A stretch of DNA of 64,000 nucleotides from Metallumcola ferriviriculae (GTDB lineage Bacteria; Bacillota; JADQBR01): contig NZ_CP121694.1 of assembly GCF_035573695.1 (NCBI RefSeq), positions 1,464,501 through 1,528,500 on the forward strand, written 5' to 3'. The position numbers were made by a program, and so were the translations under genes. Below the pieces are notes generated by a model. The model made no database searches. It saw only the letters and a list, made by a program, of their open reading frames with translations, and was not told the origin of the DNA. This document shows, in pieces, positions 24,085-31,982 of the stretch. Position 1 is the stretch's first letter, and every line of letters begins with the position of its first letter.

Positions 24085-24168
24085 TTCGGCAACTGGCTGC
24101 CATGCCCCTAAGGGTTTAGGCCCTATAGCTTTGCGCCCCCGCTTTTTAGCGAGTTTGCCATTATCGAG
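24085..24168 (-). promoter_or_regulatory. cyclic di-GMP-I (GEMM-I) riboswitch aptamer
   Basis: Read on the minus strand, the stretch contains the conserved GEMM-I core in order: GGCAAAC, a variable stem, GGGGGCGCAAAGC, GGGCCTAAA, then CATGGCAGCCAGTTGCC. These are the c-di-GMP-binding and tetraloop-receptor positions of class I. It precedes a terminator and the LytTR gene. Whether ligand turns the gene on or off depends on an antiterminator pairing I cannot compute. Confidence 0.9.
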
Positions 24169-24513
24169 ATAGATTTGTATTCTCTTACTTAGGTAAATTC
24201 CATTATTAGGTATATTTTTCCTGCAAGAAGATAGGTTTTATTTCCTACATTTAGAGTGATAAAGCCCTATTTTCTGCGGTTTATCCTAATAGTACCACCT
24301 TCATCGCCGCCCGACTTAGAACTTGCTCTTTTAATACTTTTAGATTCGGTGTATATATGTGAAGTTTTAGACAAGCAAATGGAGGTTTGGTACAAGGTTA
24401 GAAGCGGGCATTCCATGGTTATGATAAGCTTTATTTAGACCCCTAGTTTAACTCTCATCAAGGTATGGGTAAGGTGAACTTACTTAAAAAACTTTGGAGG
24501 GGGGTGAATTTAA

Positions 24514-24783
24514 ATGTTTACCTATGGTATTTTAGGTACTTTGGCCGGTGCGGTTACAGCGACTGTTTTGGTTGTGGAATTTTTAAAAGGAATGGGACCG
24601 ATAAGAAGTGTGCCAACACGCTGGATGGCCTTGGCAGTAGCATACTTGATTATTATTTCTACATCTATGGCCACGGGCCAGTTCAATCTACGGGATTTAC
24701 TTCTTTATTTTCTAAACAGCTTGCTTGTAGCTGCTTCAGCATTAGGCAGCTGGGAGGTACTTAAAGGTAAACTTTTTGGCTGA
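24514..24783 (+). CDS. small membrane protein, holin-like
   Basis: This 89-residue protein has three predicted membrane helices (residues about 3-23, 38-56 and 60-80) separated by a short basic loop (MGPIRSVPTRW). TTGGAGGGG precedes the ATG. Size and topology recall phage-type holins, but no endolysin or phage gene is near and I cannot confirm the family. It is divergent from the c-di-GMP-controlled LytTR unit. The stretch 24190-24513 upstream otherwise shows nothing I can assign. Confidence 0.55.
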   Translation: MFTYGILGTLAGAVTATVLVVEFLKGMGPIRSVPTRWMALAVAYLIIISTSMATGQFNLRDLLLYFLNSLLVAASALGSWEVLKGKLFG

Positions 24784-24870
24784 AAAAGGGGTATCAATAC
24801 CGGGTATCTAACCGGTGACAAAGGAGTGACAATTTCCTAAATGACAGAAGAATTAAATGATACTAATATT

Positions 24871-24905
24871 AAGTGACCCTGCGGCGGCGAGCTGCAGGGT
24901 CACTT
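24871..24905. terminator. strong inverted repeat, probable terminator
   Basis: AAGTGACCCTGC (24871-24882) pairs perfectly with GCAGGGTCACTT (24894-24905). Neither side has a clear T-run. It could end transcription from the holin-like gene or from the minus-strand frame at 24915. Confidence 0.5.
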
Positions 24906-24914
24906 GTAACTTGT

Positions 24915-25025
24915 CTAAAAGCCCTTTAAAGTTGCTATGTCCTTAACGGAGCGTATATCTAAACTTTCGATAGCTAACTCAGTCGTTGGATTTAATTGAG
25001 AAAAAATTTTGCTTCCAATCGGCAT
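24915..25025 (-). other. small minus-strand reading frame, doubtful
   Basis: A 36-codon frame (MPIGSKIFSQLNPTTELAIE and onward, ending TLKGF) has coding-like composition. A different frame starting at 25074 reads MALPTIYEEALQDIDTYADW and merges with it if one base is removed in the AAAATTTTTT run. This may be a frameshifted small gene or a chance frame. The ribosome site is weak. Confidence 0.2.
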
Positions 25026-25027
25026 AA

Positions 25028-25276
25028 GTGTCAATATCCTGTAGTGCTTCTTCATATATAGTCGGCAGCGCCATCAGCTTCTACCAGAATGAAGGAAAAG
25101 TAGTTTTTCAGTACTTCGATCCAACTTGGCGGAACTCCGTGAAGTTAATCAGCGTGATTTTACTTATGGGAGGGGCATTGGCCAATGCACTATCATCTGC
25201 AGCCCAGGTTGAGCTAAACTTTTTGCCGCTTACTCCGGAAGCCATATGGAAACAAAAAGGGGGTAGCATGCAGTGA
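25028..25276 (+). pseudogene. C-terminal remnant of a xanthine-dehydrogenase-type molybdenum subunit
   Basis: This frame ends with GGALANALSSAAQVELNFLPLTPEAIW-type sequence, the characteristic last residues of molybdopterin-binding subunits (an A-x-A-N-A segment, then L-P-L-T-P-E). The other 700 or so residues are missing, and upstream DNA lacks the frame. It overlaps the next gene by four bases (GTGA), the normal coupling of these operons, so it marks the old gene order. It is almost certainly non-functional. Confidence 0.6.
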
Positions 25277-26043
25277 TAGCTCATGATTTTGAATACTATA
25301 AGCCGGAATTCCTTGAAGAGGCCCTGGAAATATATCGTGTTTTGGAATCGGAGGGGAAAAAGCCGGTCTATTACGGCGGCGGTACGGAGATAATTACCAT
25401 GGCCAGGGTAAATAATTTCTTTACTAAGGCTGTGATTGACATCAAGGGAATTCCCGAATGCAGAAAGATGGAATTTGAGGGAGATCAATTAGTAATCGGC
25501 GCAGGCGTAACCTTGACGGACATTGGCGAGTCCGGCTTATTCCCCATGCTGGGTGCTGCAGGAGGAAGGATTGCTGATCATTCGGTCCAGGGTAAAATTA
25601 CCTTGGGGGGAAATATCGCCGGCACCATTATTTATCATGAAGCGATACTGCCACTGCTTCACGCTCTTCGTAACCAATTAGGCCTTACCGGACCAAAGCC
25701 AGGCTGTGAAAACGGGGATTGCGGTGCATGTACGGTGCTGGTTGATGGTTGGCCCATCAAGTCCTGTCTGATGCTGGCAGTAGAGGCGGTGGATCATGAG
25801 ATAACTACTGTGGAAGGGTTACAAGGGGCCCTTGTCCAACAAGCTTTTGTAGACAATTGGGCGTTTCAATGCGGCTATTGTACCTCAGGATTTTTAATGG
25901 TATGTCACTCGTTAGCAACAATTCATCCCGATGCGGACGACCTAACTATCCAGGCCTGGCTGCAATCAAATCTCTGTAGGTGTACCGGTTATGAAGAAAT
26001 AAAAAATGCAGTGAAAGCTGTATTGGCCGGGCAATCGAGCTAA
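25273..26043 (+). pseudogene. in-frame fusion of truncated FAD subunit and truncated 2Fe-2S subunit (xanthine dehydrogenase type)
   Basis: Residues 1 to about 120 match the start of the FAD-binding subunit (YYGGGTEIITMARVNN, then KITLGGNIAGTIIYHEAILPLL). The frame then passes straight into the 2Fe-2S subunit at LRNQLGLTGPKPGC. All eight cluster cysteines remain (C-x4-C-x2-C...C, QCGYC, LCRC), but the first beta strands of the ferredoxin domain and the remaining 150 or so residues of the FAD subunit are gone. An internal deletion that happens to keep the frame explains this. With the molybdenum subunit also lost, the enzyme should be inactive, although the chimera could still be expressed from GTG 25273. 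Confidence 0.7.
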
Positions 26044-26111
26044 AAAATAAAAGAATTTCATGCCATTCGCACTTAATAGGAAACTATCCATAACCTAAAT
26101 TTACAACTTAC

Positions 26112-26141
26112 AAAAAAGGCCAGCGGTTTGCCCGTTGGCCT
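26112..26141 (-). terminator. intrinsic terminator (minus strand)
   Basis: AGGCCA-x-CGG pairs with CCG-x-TGGCCT, and the A-run at 26112-26117 is the T tract for minus-strand transcripts. It ends the YIEGIA unit. Confidence 0.85.
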
Positions 26142-26160
26142 GATAGTTTTCACTGTGGTT

Positions 26161-26364
26161 TTATACCTGTACTATCAAGTAATCTCCGGTTTTCATCTTT
26201 ATCACATCTGCCTTAATTCCTTTGGCAATTTCCAGAGTCATATTTTTTTGTTCCTCTTCATTTTGGGCTAACAGGGTCAGCTGCTTACCGCCTAACACCC
26301 GTTCTTTATTTAAAGTGATTATAGCCAAAATTTCTGCCTTAGGTTTTCCTATATTTTCGCTCAC
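26161..26364 (-). CDS. capping complex subunit for YIEGIA
   Basis: This 67-residue protein is of the type found immediately after YIEGIA genes in spore-forming Firmicutes (AEILAIITLNKERVLGGKQLTLLAQNEEEQ...ADVIKMKTGDYLIVQ). It is predicted soluble with an alpha/beta fold. The start follows the YIEGIA stop by three bases, so the pair is translationally linked. The biochemical role of the complex is not established; the naming follows family annotation. Confidence 0.8.
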   Translation of the reverse strand: MSENIGKPKAEILAIITLNKERVLGGKQLTLLAQNEEEQKNMTLEIAKGIKADVIKMKTGDYLIVQV

Positions 26365-26367
26365 GGA

Positions 26368-27279
26368 TTATTCCCTCCCTGCCAGATTGGTATCCATTAC
26401 ATGTGGTGTTTTCCGAATGGCTTCCAATAATGGAGTGTTCTTAACCGTTCGAATCATGCGTTCAATTTCGCCCTCAATAGGCACTATCATGATGACCAGG
26501 CGGCCCTTTTGATAATCTTTACGGGTAAAACTATATCTTTTTACCCCCAGGGATCGGGCGGCATCAAAAAGTATGGCCTGCCTTTGGCCGAAATTGTCCA
26601 GCATGATGCGGAAACGCTCTTCCCGAGGGTAGATGATTACTGCCAGCCCTTCTTCGGAAACCAATTGCTGCCCCCGCTCGAGACCGACAAGATTGGTAAC
26701 GTAGATATCATCAACATATAACTCATCGTTCTTCATGGTTATCTTTGCTTCTTTAACGTCAGCTATATCACCTACCGTTTTACCCTTGGAAAGCCGGTGA
26801 AGCAGGTAGAGCACTGTCAGTCCCACTGCGATGCCAATACCCATGTCTAATACCAACCATAACTTGTTAAAAAATTGCATTGTCAGACTGGTGCTGAAGG
26901 ATACCAGCAGGGCGACGTAGTTTCGGGCCTCAAATGTTTTAGAAATACCGTCAATGTATGCTGCTCCCCGCTTTGTGAACTCAGTCTGCTCCAAGTTTGC
27001 CAGGCTTGTCGCTTCCATTTTTCTTACTTCCCGAAACTGCTGGATTGCCAAAGCGAGAAAAGTCACAGCGACGAAGTTCTTTGTTACCAAAGCAGGAATA
27101 GCAACTGCACCTAAAGCAGCTGCAATAAATCCTATTACAAGGTGAATTAGATATCCGTTGGGGTAGCTGGGGTACTGCCGATAATCCTCTTTTAGAGTGA
27201 TTGTCCGGGCAAATGTACCGATTACAGTACCGGTAATGATCATTAATATTTGGTGAGAGGTGATTAAACCTTGATTCAC
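26368..27279 (-). CDS. YIEGIA-domain membrane protein
   Basis: This protein of about 303 residues has N-terminal membrane helices, the family landmark DYRQYPSYPNGYLIHL, and a YIDGIS variant of the YIEGIA motif, followed by a soluble C-terminal domain. GTG 27279 is chosen because CAGGAGG lies eight bases before it and because it gives the usual N-terminus (ILMIITGTVIGTFAR). The frame is open for 72 further codons upstream, but that stretch contains a terminator at 27442-27471 and no ribosome site. The family is largely restricted to spore formers; its function is unknown. Confidence 0.82.
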   Translation of the reverse strand: MNQGLITSHQILMIITGTVIGTFARTITLKEDYRQYPSYPNGYLIHLVIGFIAAALGAVAIPALVTKNFVAVTFLALAIQQFREVRKMEATSLANLEQTEFTKRGAAYIDGISKTFEARNYVALLVSFSTSLTMQFFNKLWLVLDMGIGIAVGLTVLYLLHRLSKGKTVGDIADVKEAKITMKNDELYVDDIYVTNLVGLERGQQLVSEEGLAVIIYPREERFRIMLDNFGQRQAILFDAARSLGVKRYSFTRKDYQKGRLVIMIVPIEGEIERMIRTVKNTPLLEAIRKTPHVMDTNLAGRE

Positions 27280-27441
27280 TAAGCGCGCCTCCTGGATTAA
27301 TTCTAGTGTGGCCTCACCAAATATTATCCACAGTATTGGGTTTTCTAATTCTAAATGGGATAGAAATCTTTTTGTTGTCGTTCTAAAGTAGAGGGGAGCA
27401 TTAAGGAGTAGCCCTGTTACCAACCATTTAATAATAAACAA

Positions 27442-27471
27442 CAAAAAGGGCTTCAACATTTGTTGAAACCC
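27442..27471 (-). terminator. intrinsic terminator (minus strand)
   Basis: Read on the minus strand, GGG-T-TTCAACA pairs with TGTTGAA-G-CCC and is followed by TTTTT. It ends the unit from 28532 to 27526 and shows that the YIEGIA gene has its own promoter. Confidence 0.8.
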
Positions 27472-27525
27472 GTAAGCTATTGGCTTGCCAAACACCGCGT
27501 TATAGATACGTAATATTGTCCGGCA

Positions 27526-27687
27526 CTAGACCTTTTTACGAGCGAGACTACCCAAAATTATTACATGCGCGGCAGCACCGCCGCCTAATATTGGTATCAG
27601 TTTACCGAAAGATTCGGGTGCCGCAACAGCCGCACCAAAAATAACTGCCGCCCAAATTATCGCGCTGCCCGTAAGAGCTGTTTTCAT
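27526..27687 (-). CDS. small glycine/alanine-rich membrane protein (53 aa)
   Basis: This 53-residue hydrophobic protein (MKTALTGSAIIWAAV...GGGAAAHVIILGSLARKKV) follows an AGGGGGGG ribosome site. It shares the MKT start and the AAHVxxLG motif with the 57-residue protein at 23335-23508, suggesting a small paralogous family. It is last in the minus-strand unit with the XRE regulator. The role is unknown. Confidence 0.6.
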   Translation of the reverse strand: MKTALTGSAIIWAAVIFGAAVAAPESFGKLIPILGGGAAAHVIILGSLARKKV

Positions 27688-27709
27688 TTTTATACCCCCC
27701 CTAAATATA

Positions 27710-28129
27710 CTAATCACTATCGACATTTCTTTTTTCCCACCGCCGGTAAAGAAGGAACAAGACATACAATGTCACGCTGCTGCAAATTAAAGCTATAACA
27801 AATGTAAGAACCCCTTCTACAAACGATACCACTGTTCCCTGGAAAATCTGTACTGCTAAGATTGAGCCTGCCATCATCAATGGCACCGCCCAAAACTTGT
27901 AGCGGCTGCTACCAAAGGGATTAACTCCCTGCAGAACCTCGCCAAAAGCAACATAAAACGAAGCAGCGATCCAGATAATAAAATAGTCACCATAGTCACT
28001 GAATTCCTGGTTAAGATAAAACTGCCGGTAAAGGGTAACAACCAGGAAACCCCATAGCATAATATAAAATGCCCTGGAACTAATTTTCCTTTTGGTTTCC
28101 ACAATACGCTCGTCAAATTGCCTTTTCAA
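27710..28129 (-). CDS. DUF6773-like membrane protein
   Basis: This 139-residue protein has four predicted membrane helices after a charged start (KRQFDERIVETKRKISSRAFYIM). That start and the position after a small XRE regulator match membrane proteins annotated as DUF6773, which usually accompany such regulators. TTG 28129 has AGGGGG at good distance; no ATG is suitable. The function is unknown, possibly the membrane partner or target of the adjacent repressor. Confidence 0.6.
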   Translation of the reverse strand: MKRQFDERIVETKRKISSRAFYIMLWGFLVVTLYRQFYLNQEFSDYGDYFIIWIAASFYVAFGEVLQGVNPFGSSRYKFWAVPLMMAGSILAVQIFQGTVVSFVEGVLTFVIALICSSVTLYVLFLLYRRWEKRNVDSD

Positions 28130-28191
28130 AATTTATGCCCCCTAAATTACGAATTCAAACTAATATCTGTCAGTAGTCATGCCTGGATAAA

Positions 28192-28386
28192 CTAATCTTC
28201 CCAAAACAGATCGTTGAGTGTTTTAGACAGTGCTTTACAAATCGAGATACATAAATTGAGGGTAGGATTGTATTTCCCCGACTCAATCAGACCTATTGTT
28301 TGTCTTGATACTCCAACTATTTTTGCCAACTCTTCTTGGGACAGGTCTTTTTCCACTCGAGCCATTTTCATTTTAATGTTCTTCAT
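28192..28386 (-). CDS. XRE-family transcriptional regulator
   Basis: This protein of about 64 residues is a single lambda-repressor-type helix-turn-helix (LSQEELAKIVGVSRQTIGLIESGKYNPTL), similar to the short regulators that control small membrane-protein operons in Firmicutes. ATG 28386 is used; a GTG nine bases upstream is an alternative. It lies between a 40-residue membrane peptide and a DUF6773-like protein, all on one strand. Confidence 0.85.
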   Translation of the reverse strand: MKNIKMKMARVEKDLSQEELAKIVGVSRQTIGLIESGKYNPTLNLCISICKALSKTLNDLFWED

Positions 28387-28409
28387 ATTGCTCACATCCA
28401 GTATATGAT

Positions 28410-28532
28410 TTAATCATCCCAATCTTCCCAGCTTTTTTTACTGGCCTTTCGAGCTACGGCATCGGTTATTACCATAAAGGCGATAAAAAAGGGGCAATAG
28501 ATCATTAAAGATGCGAAAAAGGTTTCATCCAC
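28410..28532 (-). CDS. 40-residue single-helix membrane protein
   Basis: This short gene starts at GTG 28532 and ends 15-24 bases before the XRE regulator. It encodes an N-terminal hydrophobic helix (FFASLMIYCPFFIAFMVIT) and a charged tail ending SWEDWDD. The tail resembles the tryptophan/aspartate ending of small proteins paired with such regulators. The ribosome site is moderate (ACAGGT). Composition, position and the intact frame make it likely real. Confidence 0.5.
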   Translation of the reverse strand: MDETFFASLMIYCPFFIAFMVITDAVARKASKKSWEDWDD

Positions 28533-28802
28533 TATCGTAGACCTGTTAAAAATCGTCACCCATATCACCCCAAAAGAGTTTTTTTCTTATAGTCATTATA
28601 ATATATATGCGACTAAATGTAAACTATATATTGCATTTTGCAGTTTATAATTTACTATGTCAGTTTATGGTAAGAATTTTATTGATTAACAGTGGCAGGA
28701 GGGGAGAGGGCATAACTTTGGCAACTACATTCAGGGCGGGGTGTATAAAGGCAGCCTAACTCATATAAGAGAAATGGACTACTAGGAGTCCAAGATGGCA
28801 AT

Positions 28803-28842
28803 AAAAAAGGTTTGGGCAGCTTTTCTTAATCTGCACAAACCT
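28803..28842 (-). terminator. intrinsic terminator (minus strand)
   Basis: AGGTTTG-G-GCAG pairs with CTGC-A-CAAACCT, and the A-run at 28803-28808 supplies the T tract on the minus strand. It ends the ybjQ unit. The rest of 28548-28802 shows nothing assignable apart from AT-rich promoter-like DNA for the 28532 unit. Confidence 0.82.
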
Positions 28843-28879
28843 CAAATCTTAAAAGTTGGGAGACAGGAAGTAATTAAAA

Positions 28880-29200
28880 CTATTTTTTATTTAGTTTTAC
28901 CGCAGTACCGTAAACAAGTATTTCCGCCGCCCCCTGCATTACGTTGGATGTGGTGAAACGAATATTAATAACTGCATCAGCGCCTAGTTTTTCCGCTTCC
29001 GCCACCATTTTGGCGGTAGAAATTTTCCGTGATTCGTTGATCATTTCACTGTACTCCTTCAACTCACCGCCAACAAGTTGTCTAAACATAGCCAATAGAT
29101 CTTTTCCCACGTGTTTTGCTCTAATGGTGCTTCCTTTAACTAAATCTAATACTTCAGTTACTTCGTAGCTCGGTACATAATCAATATTTGTTAAGATCAT
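28880..29200 (-). CDS. YbjQ-family (UPF0145) protein
   Basis: This 106-residue protein has the family pattern (GADAVINIRFTTSNVMQG near the end and STIRAKHVGKDL in the middle). Members form pentameric dodecin-like assemblies annotated as putative heavy-metal binding; the role is not established. AAGGAGG precedes the ATG. It overlaps the 3' end of the upstream membrane-protein gene by 20 bases, so the pair is an operon. Confidence 0.85.
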   Translation of the reverse strand: MILTNIDYVPSYEVTEVLDLVKGSTIRAKHVGKDLLAMFRQLVGGELKEYSEMINESRKISTAKMVAEAEKLGADAVINIRFTTSNVMQGAAEILVYGTAVKLNKK

Positions 29201-29396
29201 CTTTTTCCGCCTCCTTATCTTTAATCCTCTCTCTAATTAATAAAATTAACAGCAGCCCACCGCTTATTATGGCCGTAACCACCGATACTCCAACAACAAA
29301 GGGAATTAATGGCGGGGATAAAAATGCCATAACCATAATGCTGAAAAAATATAAAACTATGCATAAAACTAAAATCCAACTAAGCAATTTAATCAT
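29181..29396 (-). CDS. small two-helix membrane protein
   Basis: This 71-residue protein has two long hydrophobic helices (about 3-27 and 31-54) and a charged tail (RERIKDKEAEKDDLNKY). The family is unknown. Its end overlaps the start of the YbjQ gene, indicating co-translation and perhaps joint function. Confidence 0.6.
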   Translation of the reverse strand: MIKLLSWILVLCIVLYFFSIMVMAFLSPPLIPFVVGVSVVTAIISGGLLLILLIRERIKDKEAEKDDLNKY

Positions 29397-29474
29397 TTAA
29401 ATACTCCCTTTTTTTAGCAGGTACTTTTGCTTTTTTGGCAAACTAGTAAGAAGTCAATCATTATTCATACAATT

Positions 29475-29514
29475 AAAACCATATAATGTTGATATAATTA
29501 TATCATATGGTTTT
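29475..29514. promoter_or_regulatory. AT-rich inverted repeat upstream of the ABC exporter
   Basis: AAAACCATAT (29475-29484) pairs with ATATGGTTTT (29505-29514) around a second palindromic ATATAATTATAT core. It sits about 90 bases before the ABC ATPase start and could be an operator overlapping its promoter, or a weak bidirectional terminator. Confidence 0.4.
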
Positions 29515-29602
29515 TAAAAAGGGGCAAAGAACTCGCTATGTAAATTACTTAATTTTATTGTTTGAGTAATGGAAATATGTTTTACCAAGATGGAGGTTAA
29601 TT

Positions 29603-30322
29603 ATGTTAAAGGTTACGCGGTTGACAAAAACATTTAAAAAGACAACGGCTGTGGACAACATAAGTTTTACTTTAAATGATGGGGACATTGTCGGGTTACT
29701 TGGGCCAAACGGCGCAGGAAAGAGTACTACCATAAAAACTATTGCCGGACTGCTGCGTAAGAATACTGGTGAGATCACCATAGCGGGTCATAAAAATACT
29801 CTGTTAGAAGCAAAAAAACATTTTACTTACGTACCCGAGGTCCCGGAACTGTACGATATGCTGACAGTAAGAGAACATTTGCAGTTTATCGCTTATGCTT
29901 ACGATGTACCTGACTGGAAGGAGAAGGTGGAAGGTCTTTTTGCAAGATACGATCTTTTAGACAAACAGGAAAAGCTGGCAAAGGAGCTTTCCAAAGGGAT
30001 GAAACAAAAGGTATCTATCTGTTCAGGGCTGCTTCCGAATCCTGATCTGTATCTTTTTGATGAGCCGATGATAGGTCTAGATCCCAAAGCTATTCGAGAA
30101 ACTAAGCGGATTTTTCAGGAGCTAAGCGCTCAGGGAAAAACCATTTTCATCAGCACACATCTGTTAGATAGTATTGAAAACCTATGTCACCGCGTGTTGG
30201 TGATGAAAAATGGGCGGATTATAGCCGATGGCGATAGAGCTGCCCTAAAGGCCCAGTTGGGAGACGGCAGTAAAGATTATACCCTGGAAGAGTTATTCTT
30301 AGAGGTGACCGGGGATGAATGA
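29603..30322 (+). CDS. ABC exporter ATP-binding protein
   Basis: This 239-residue ATPase has Walker A GPNGAGKST, a Q-loop in YVPEVPELYDMLT, the signature LSKGMKQKV and Walker B LYLFDEPMIGLD with the switch histidine in ISTHLLD. The style (K-G-M-K-Q-K) is that of drug/lipid or ABC-2 exporters. It overlaps the membrane subunit by eight bases. No regulator gene is attached. Confidence 0.9.
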   Translation: MLKVTRLTKTFKKTTAVDNISFTLNDGDIVGLLGPNGAGKSTTIKTIAGLLRKNTGEITIAGHKNTLLEAKKHFTYVPEVPELYDMLTVREHLQFIAYAYDVPDWKEKVEGLFARYDLLDKQEKLAKELSKGMKQKVSICSGLLPNPDLYLFDEPMIGLDPKAIRETKRIFQELSAQGKTIFISTHLLDSIENLCHRVLVMKNGRIIADGDRAALKAQLGDGSKDYTLEELFLEVTGDE

Positions 30323-31910
30323 TTATAAGTTATTAGTAAAAAAAGATGTGTGGACAATAAAAAATCATATCCTCGACATTAAAGGTAACCCCAAACGATT
30401 GGTTCCATATTTGTTGGGGCTTTTTTGGGTTGCCTCATTGGTGTTATCTGCATTCATGCGTTTAAAGCAGGGACCAACGAAAATCCAGGCCACTATTGGT
30501 CCGGAAATTATTGGGGCAGTCTTTACCGCGCTGGCCACGGCATTACTCTTGTATAATTTGTATCGTGGAACTCAGGAAGCGGCCACATTCTTTTCGTTGG
30601 GTGATGTGCACTTCCTCTTCCCGGCACCTGTATCATCAAAGAAAATTCTTCTTTACAATATGATAAAGCAGAGTTTGCAGTATTTTTTTCTGTACGGTAT
30701 CGTTATTTTGGCCTTTACGCCATCTATATTACAGATAGCCACTATAAACTTTCAATATGTGTATTTAATGTATCTGGGCTATATCACAATCGTTCTCATG
30801 CTTTGGCCCTTGAATTTTTTGATATTTGCTGCCGGTACGAAATATAGAATTCTGGGAATGCTGCAGTTTGCGGTTTATCTTTTCATAGCCGTCTTTCTTC
30901 TCTACATCGGCGGCAGTATTATTTTTGCGGGAAATATTGTGCAGGGTTTTTTGAAAGGATTAAATGCTTCATTCATTAACTATCTTCCCATAATTGGCTG
31001 GGGGAAGACCGCATTCATGACTGCCATATCAGGGTATAACCCATTTAGTATCACGGCCGCAATAATGCAATTAGCACTTTTATCAATAGTAATCTTTTTT
31101 TCCTACTGGCTGGCCGATGACTATTATGAGGATGTCTTGGGAGCAACGGAAAAAAGAGCCCAGCGCAAAAGGCAGAAGCAGGGACTAGAAAAGAAACAGT
31201 TCACCATGTTTCATCGTAAAGGAAAGGTATCTGTTCAAAAGATAGGCACCGGTCCGTGGGCTCTGTTATGGAGAGCCCGGGTGGAATATAGCCGTACCGA
31301 CTTGCATCCGTATTTTAGTTTATTGACAGTAGCTGCTCTGGCTGTGGGACTTATAGTGGGTTATTTTATCAGTCAATCCGCGGAGAAAGCAATTCCGGTC
31401 TACGTAGTTAACGGAGTAGCCGCCTACATAATCTTTATCTTTACCGCAAGCCAAAGTAGGTTTGACCAGTGGAGCAAACCATATATCTACCTAATACCGG
31501 GGAGCCCTTTGCAAAAGATTATTGCGGTAAATATGCTGGATATTATCCGTATGACTATCAATATATTTGTACTAAATGCTGCTGTTTTTGTTTGGTTAAA
31601 AACTTCACCTTTAATTATGGCTGTGATGATTTTGTTTGTGATTAGCTTTTATGTGCTTAATTTAAGTGCAAGTTTTATTATGCGGGTGATCTTCCCCGAT
31701 GCGGTGGATCATAAGAATTTATTTCCTTTATTCCTAATGCTGCAAATTCTTTTATTGCTATTCCCCGGATTAATTGGCGGAGCTGTGCTGGCGTTTGTCT
31801 TTCGTACACCCTTAGCATTCTTTCAAGGTGTTGTGCTGACAAACCTTGTTACTATTACTATATTACTAGTTATAGGCAATAAAGCTTTTGCATATCTGGA
31901 GTGGAGGTAA
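30315..31910 (+). CDS. ABC exporter membrane subunit
   Basis: This 531-residue integral membrane protein has about twelve hydrophobic segments in two halves separated by a basic cytoplasmic loop (EKRAQRKRQKQGLEKKQ). It fits the putative ABC exporter family partnered with single ATPases. The substrate is unknown. It is the second and last gene of the operon. Confidence 0.78.
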   Translation: MNDYKLLVKKDVWTIKNHILDIKGNPKRLVPYLLGLFWVASLVLSAFMRLKQGPTKIQATIGPEIIGAVFTALATALLLYNLYRGTQEAATFFSLGDVHFLFPAPVSSKKILLYNMIKQSLQYFFLYGIVILAFTPSILQIATINFQYVYLMYLGYITIVLMLWPLNFLIFAAGTKYRILGMLQFAVYLFIAVFLLYIGGSIIFAGNIVQGFLKGLNASFINYLPIIGWGKTAFMTAISGYNPFSITAAIMQLALLSIVIFFSYWLADDYYEDVLGATEKRAQRKRQKQGLEKKQFTMFHRKGKVSVQKIGTGPWALLWRARVEYSRTDLHPYFSLLTVAALAVGLIVGYFISQSAEKAIPVYVVNGVAAYIIFIFTASQSRFDQWSKPYIYLIPGSPLQKIIAVNMLDIIRMTINIFVLNAAVFVWLKTSPLIMAVMILFVISFYVLNLSASFIMRVIFPDAVDHKNLFPLFLMLQILLLLFPGLIGGAVLAFVFRTPLAFFQGVVLTNLVTITILLVIGNKAFAYLEWR

Positions 31911-31982
31911 TACCTTAGGAGTGAAGGGTTTATTGGCCCTTAACCAACCTTGGATAATAACATGAAGAAGAGGGGTTAAAAT

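Noticed and set aside
27280-27495. N-terminal extension of the YIEGIA protein by 72 codons
   Set aside because: A clear terminator lies inside the extension at 27442-27471, and the strong ribosome site belongs to GTG 27279.
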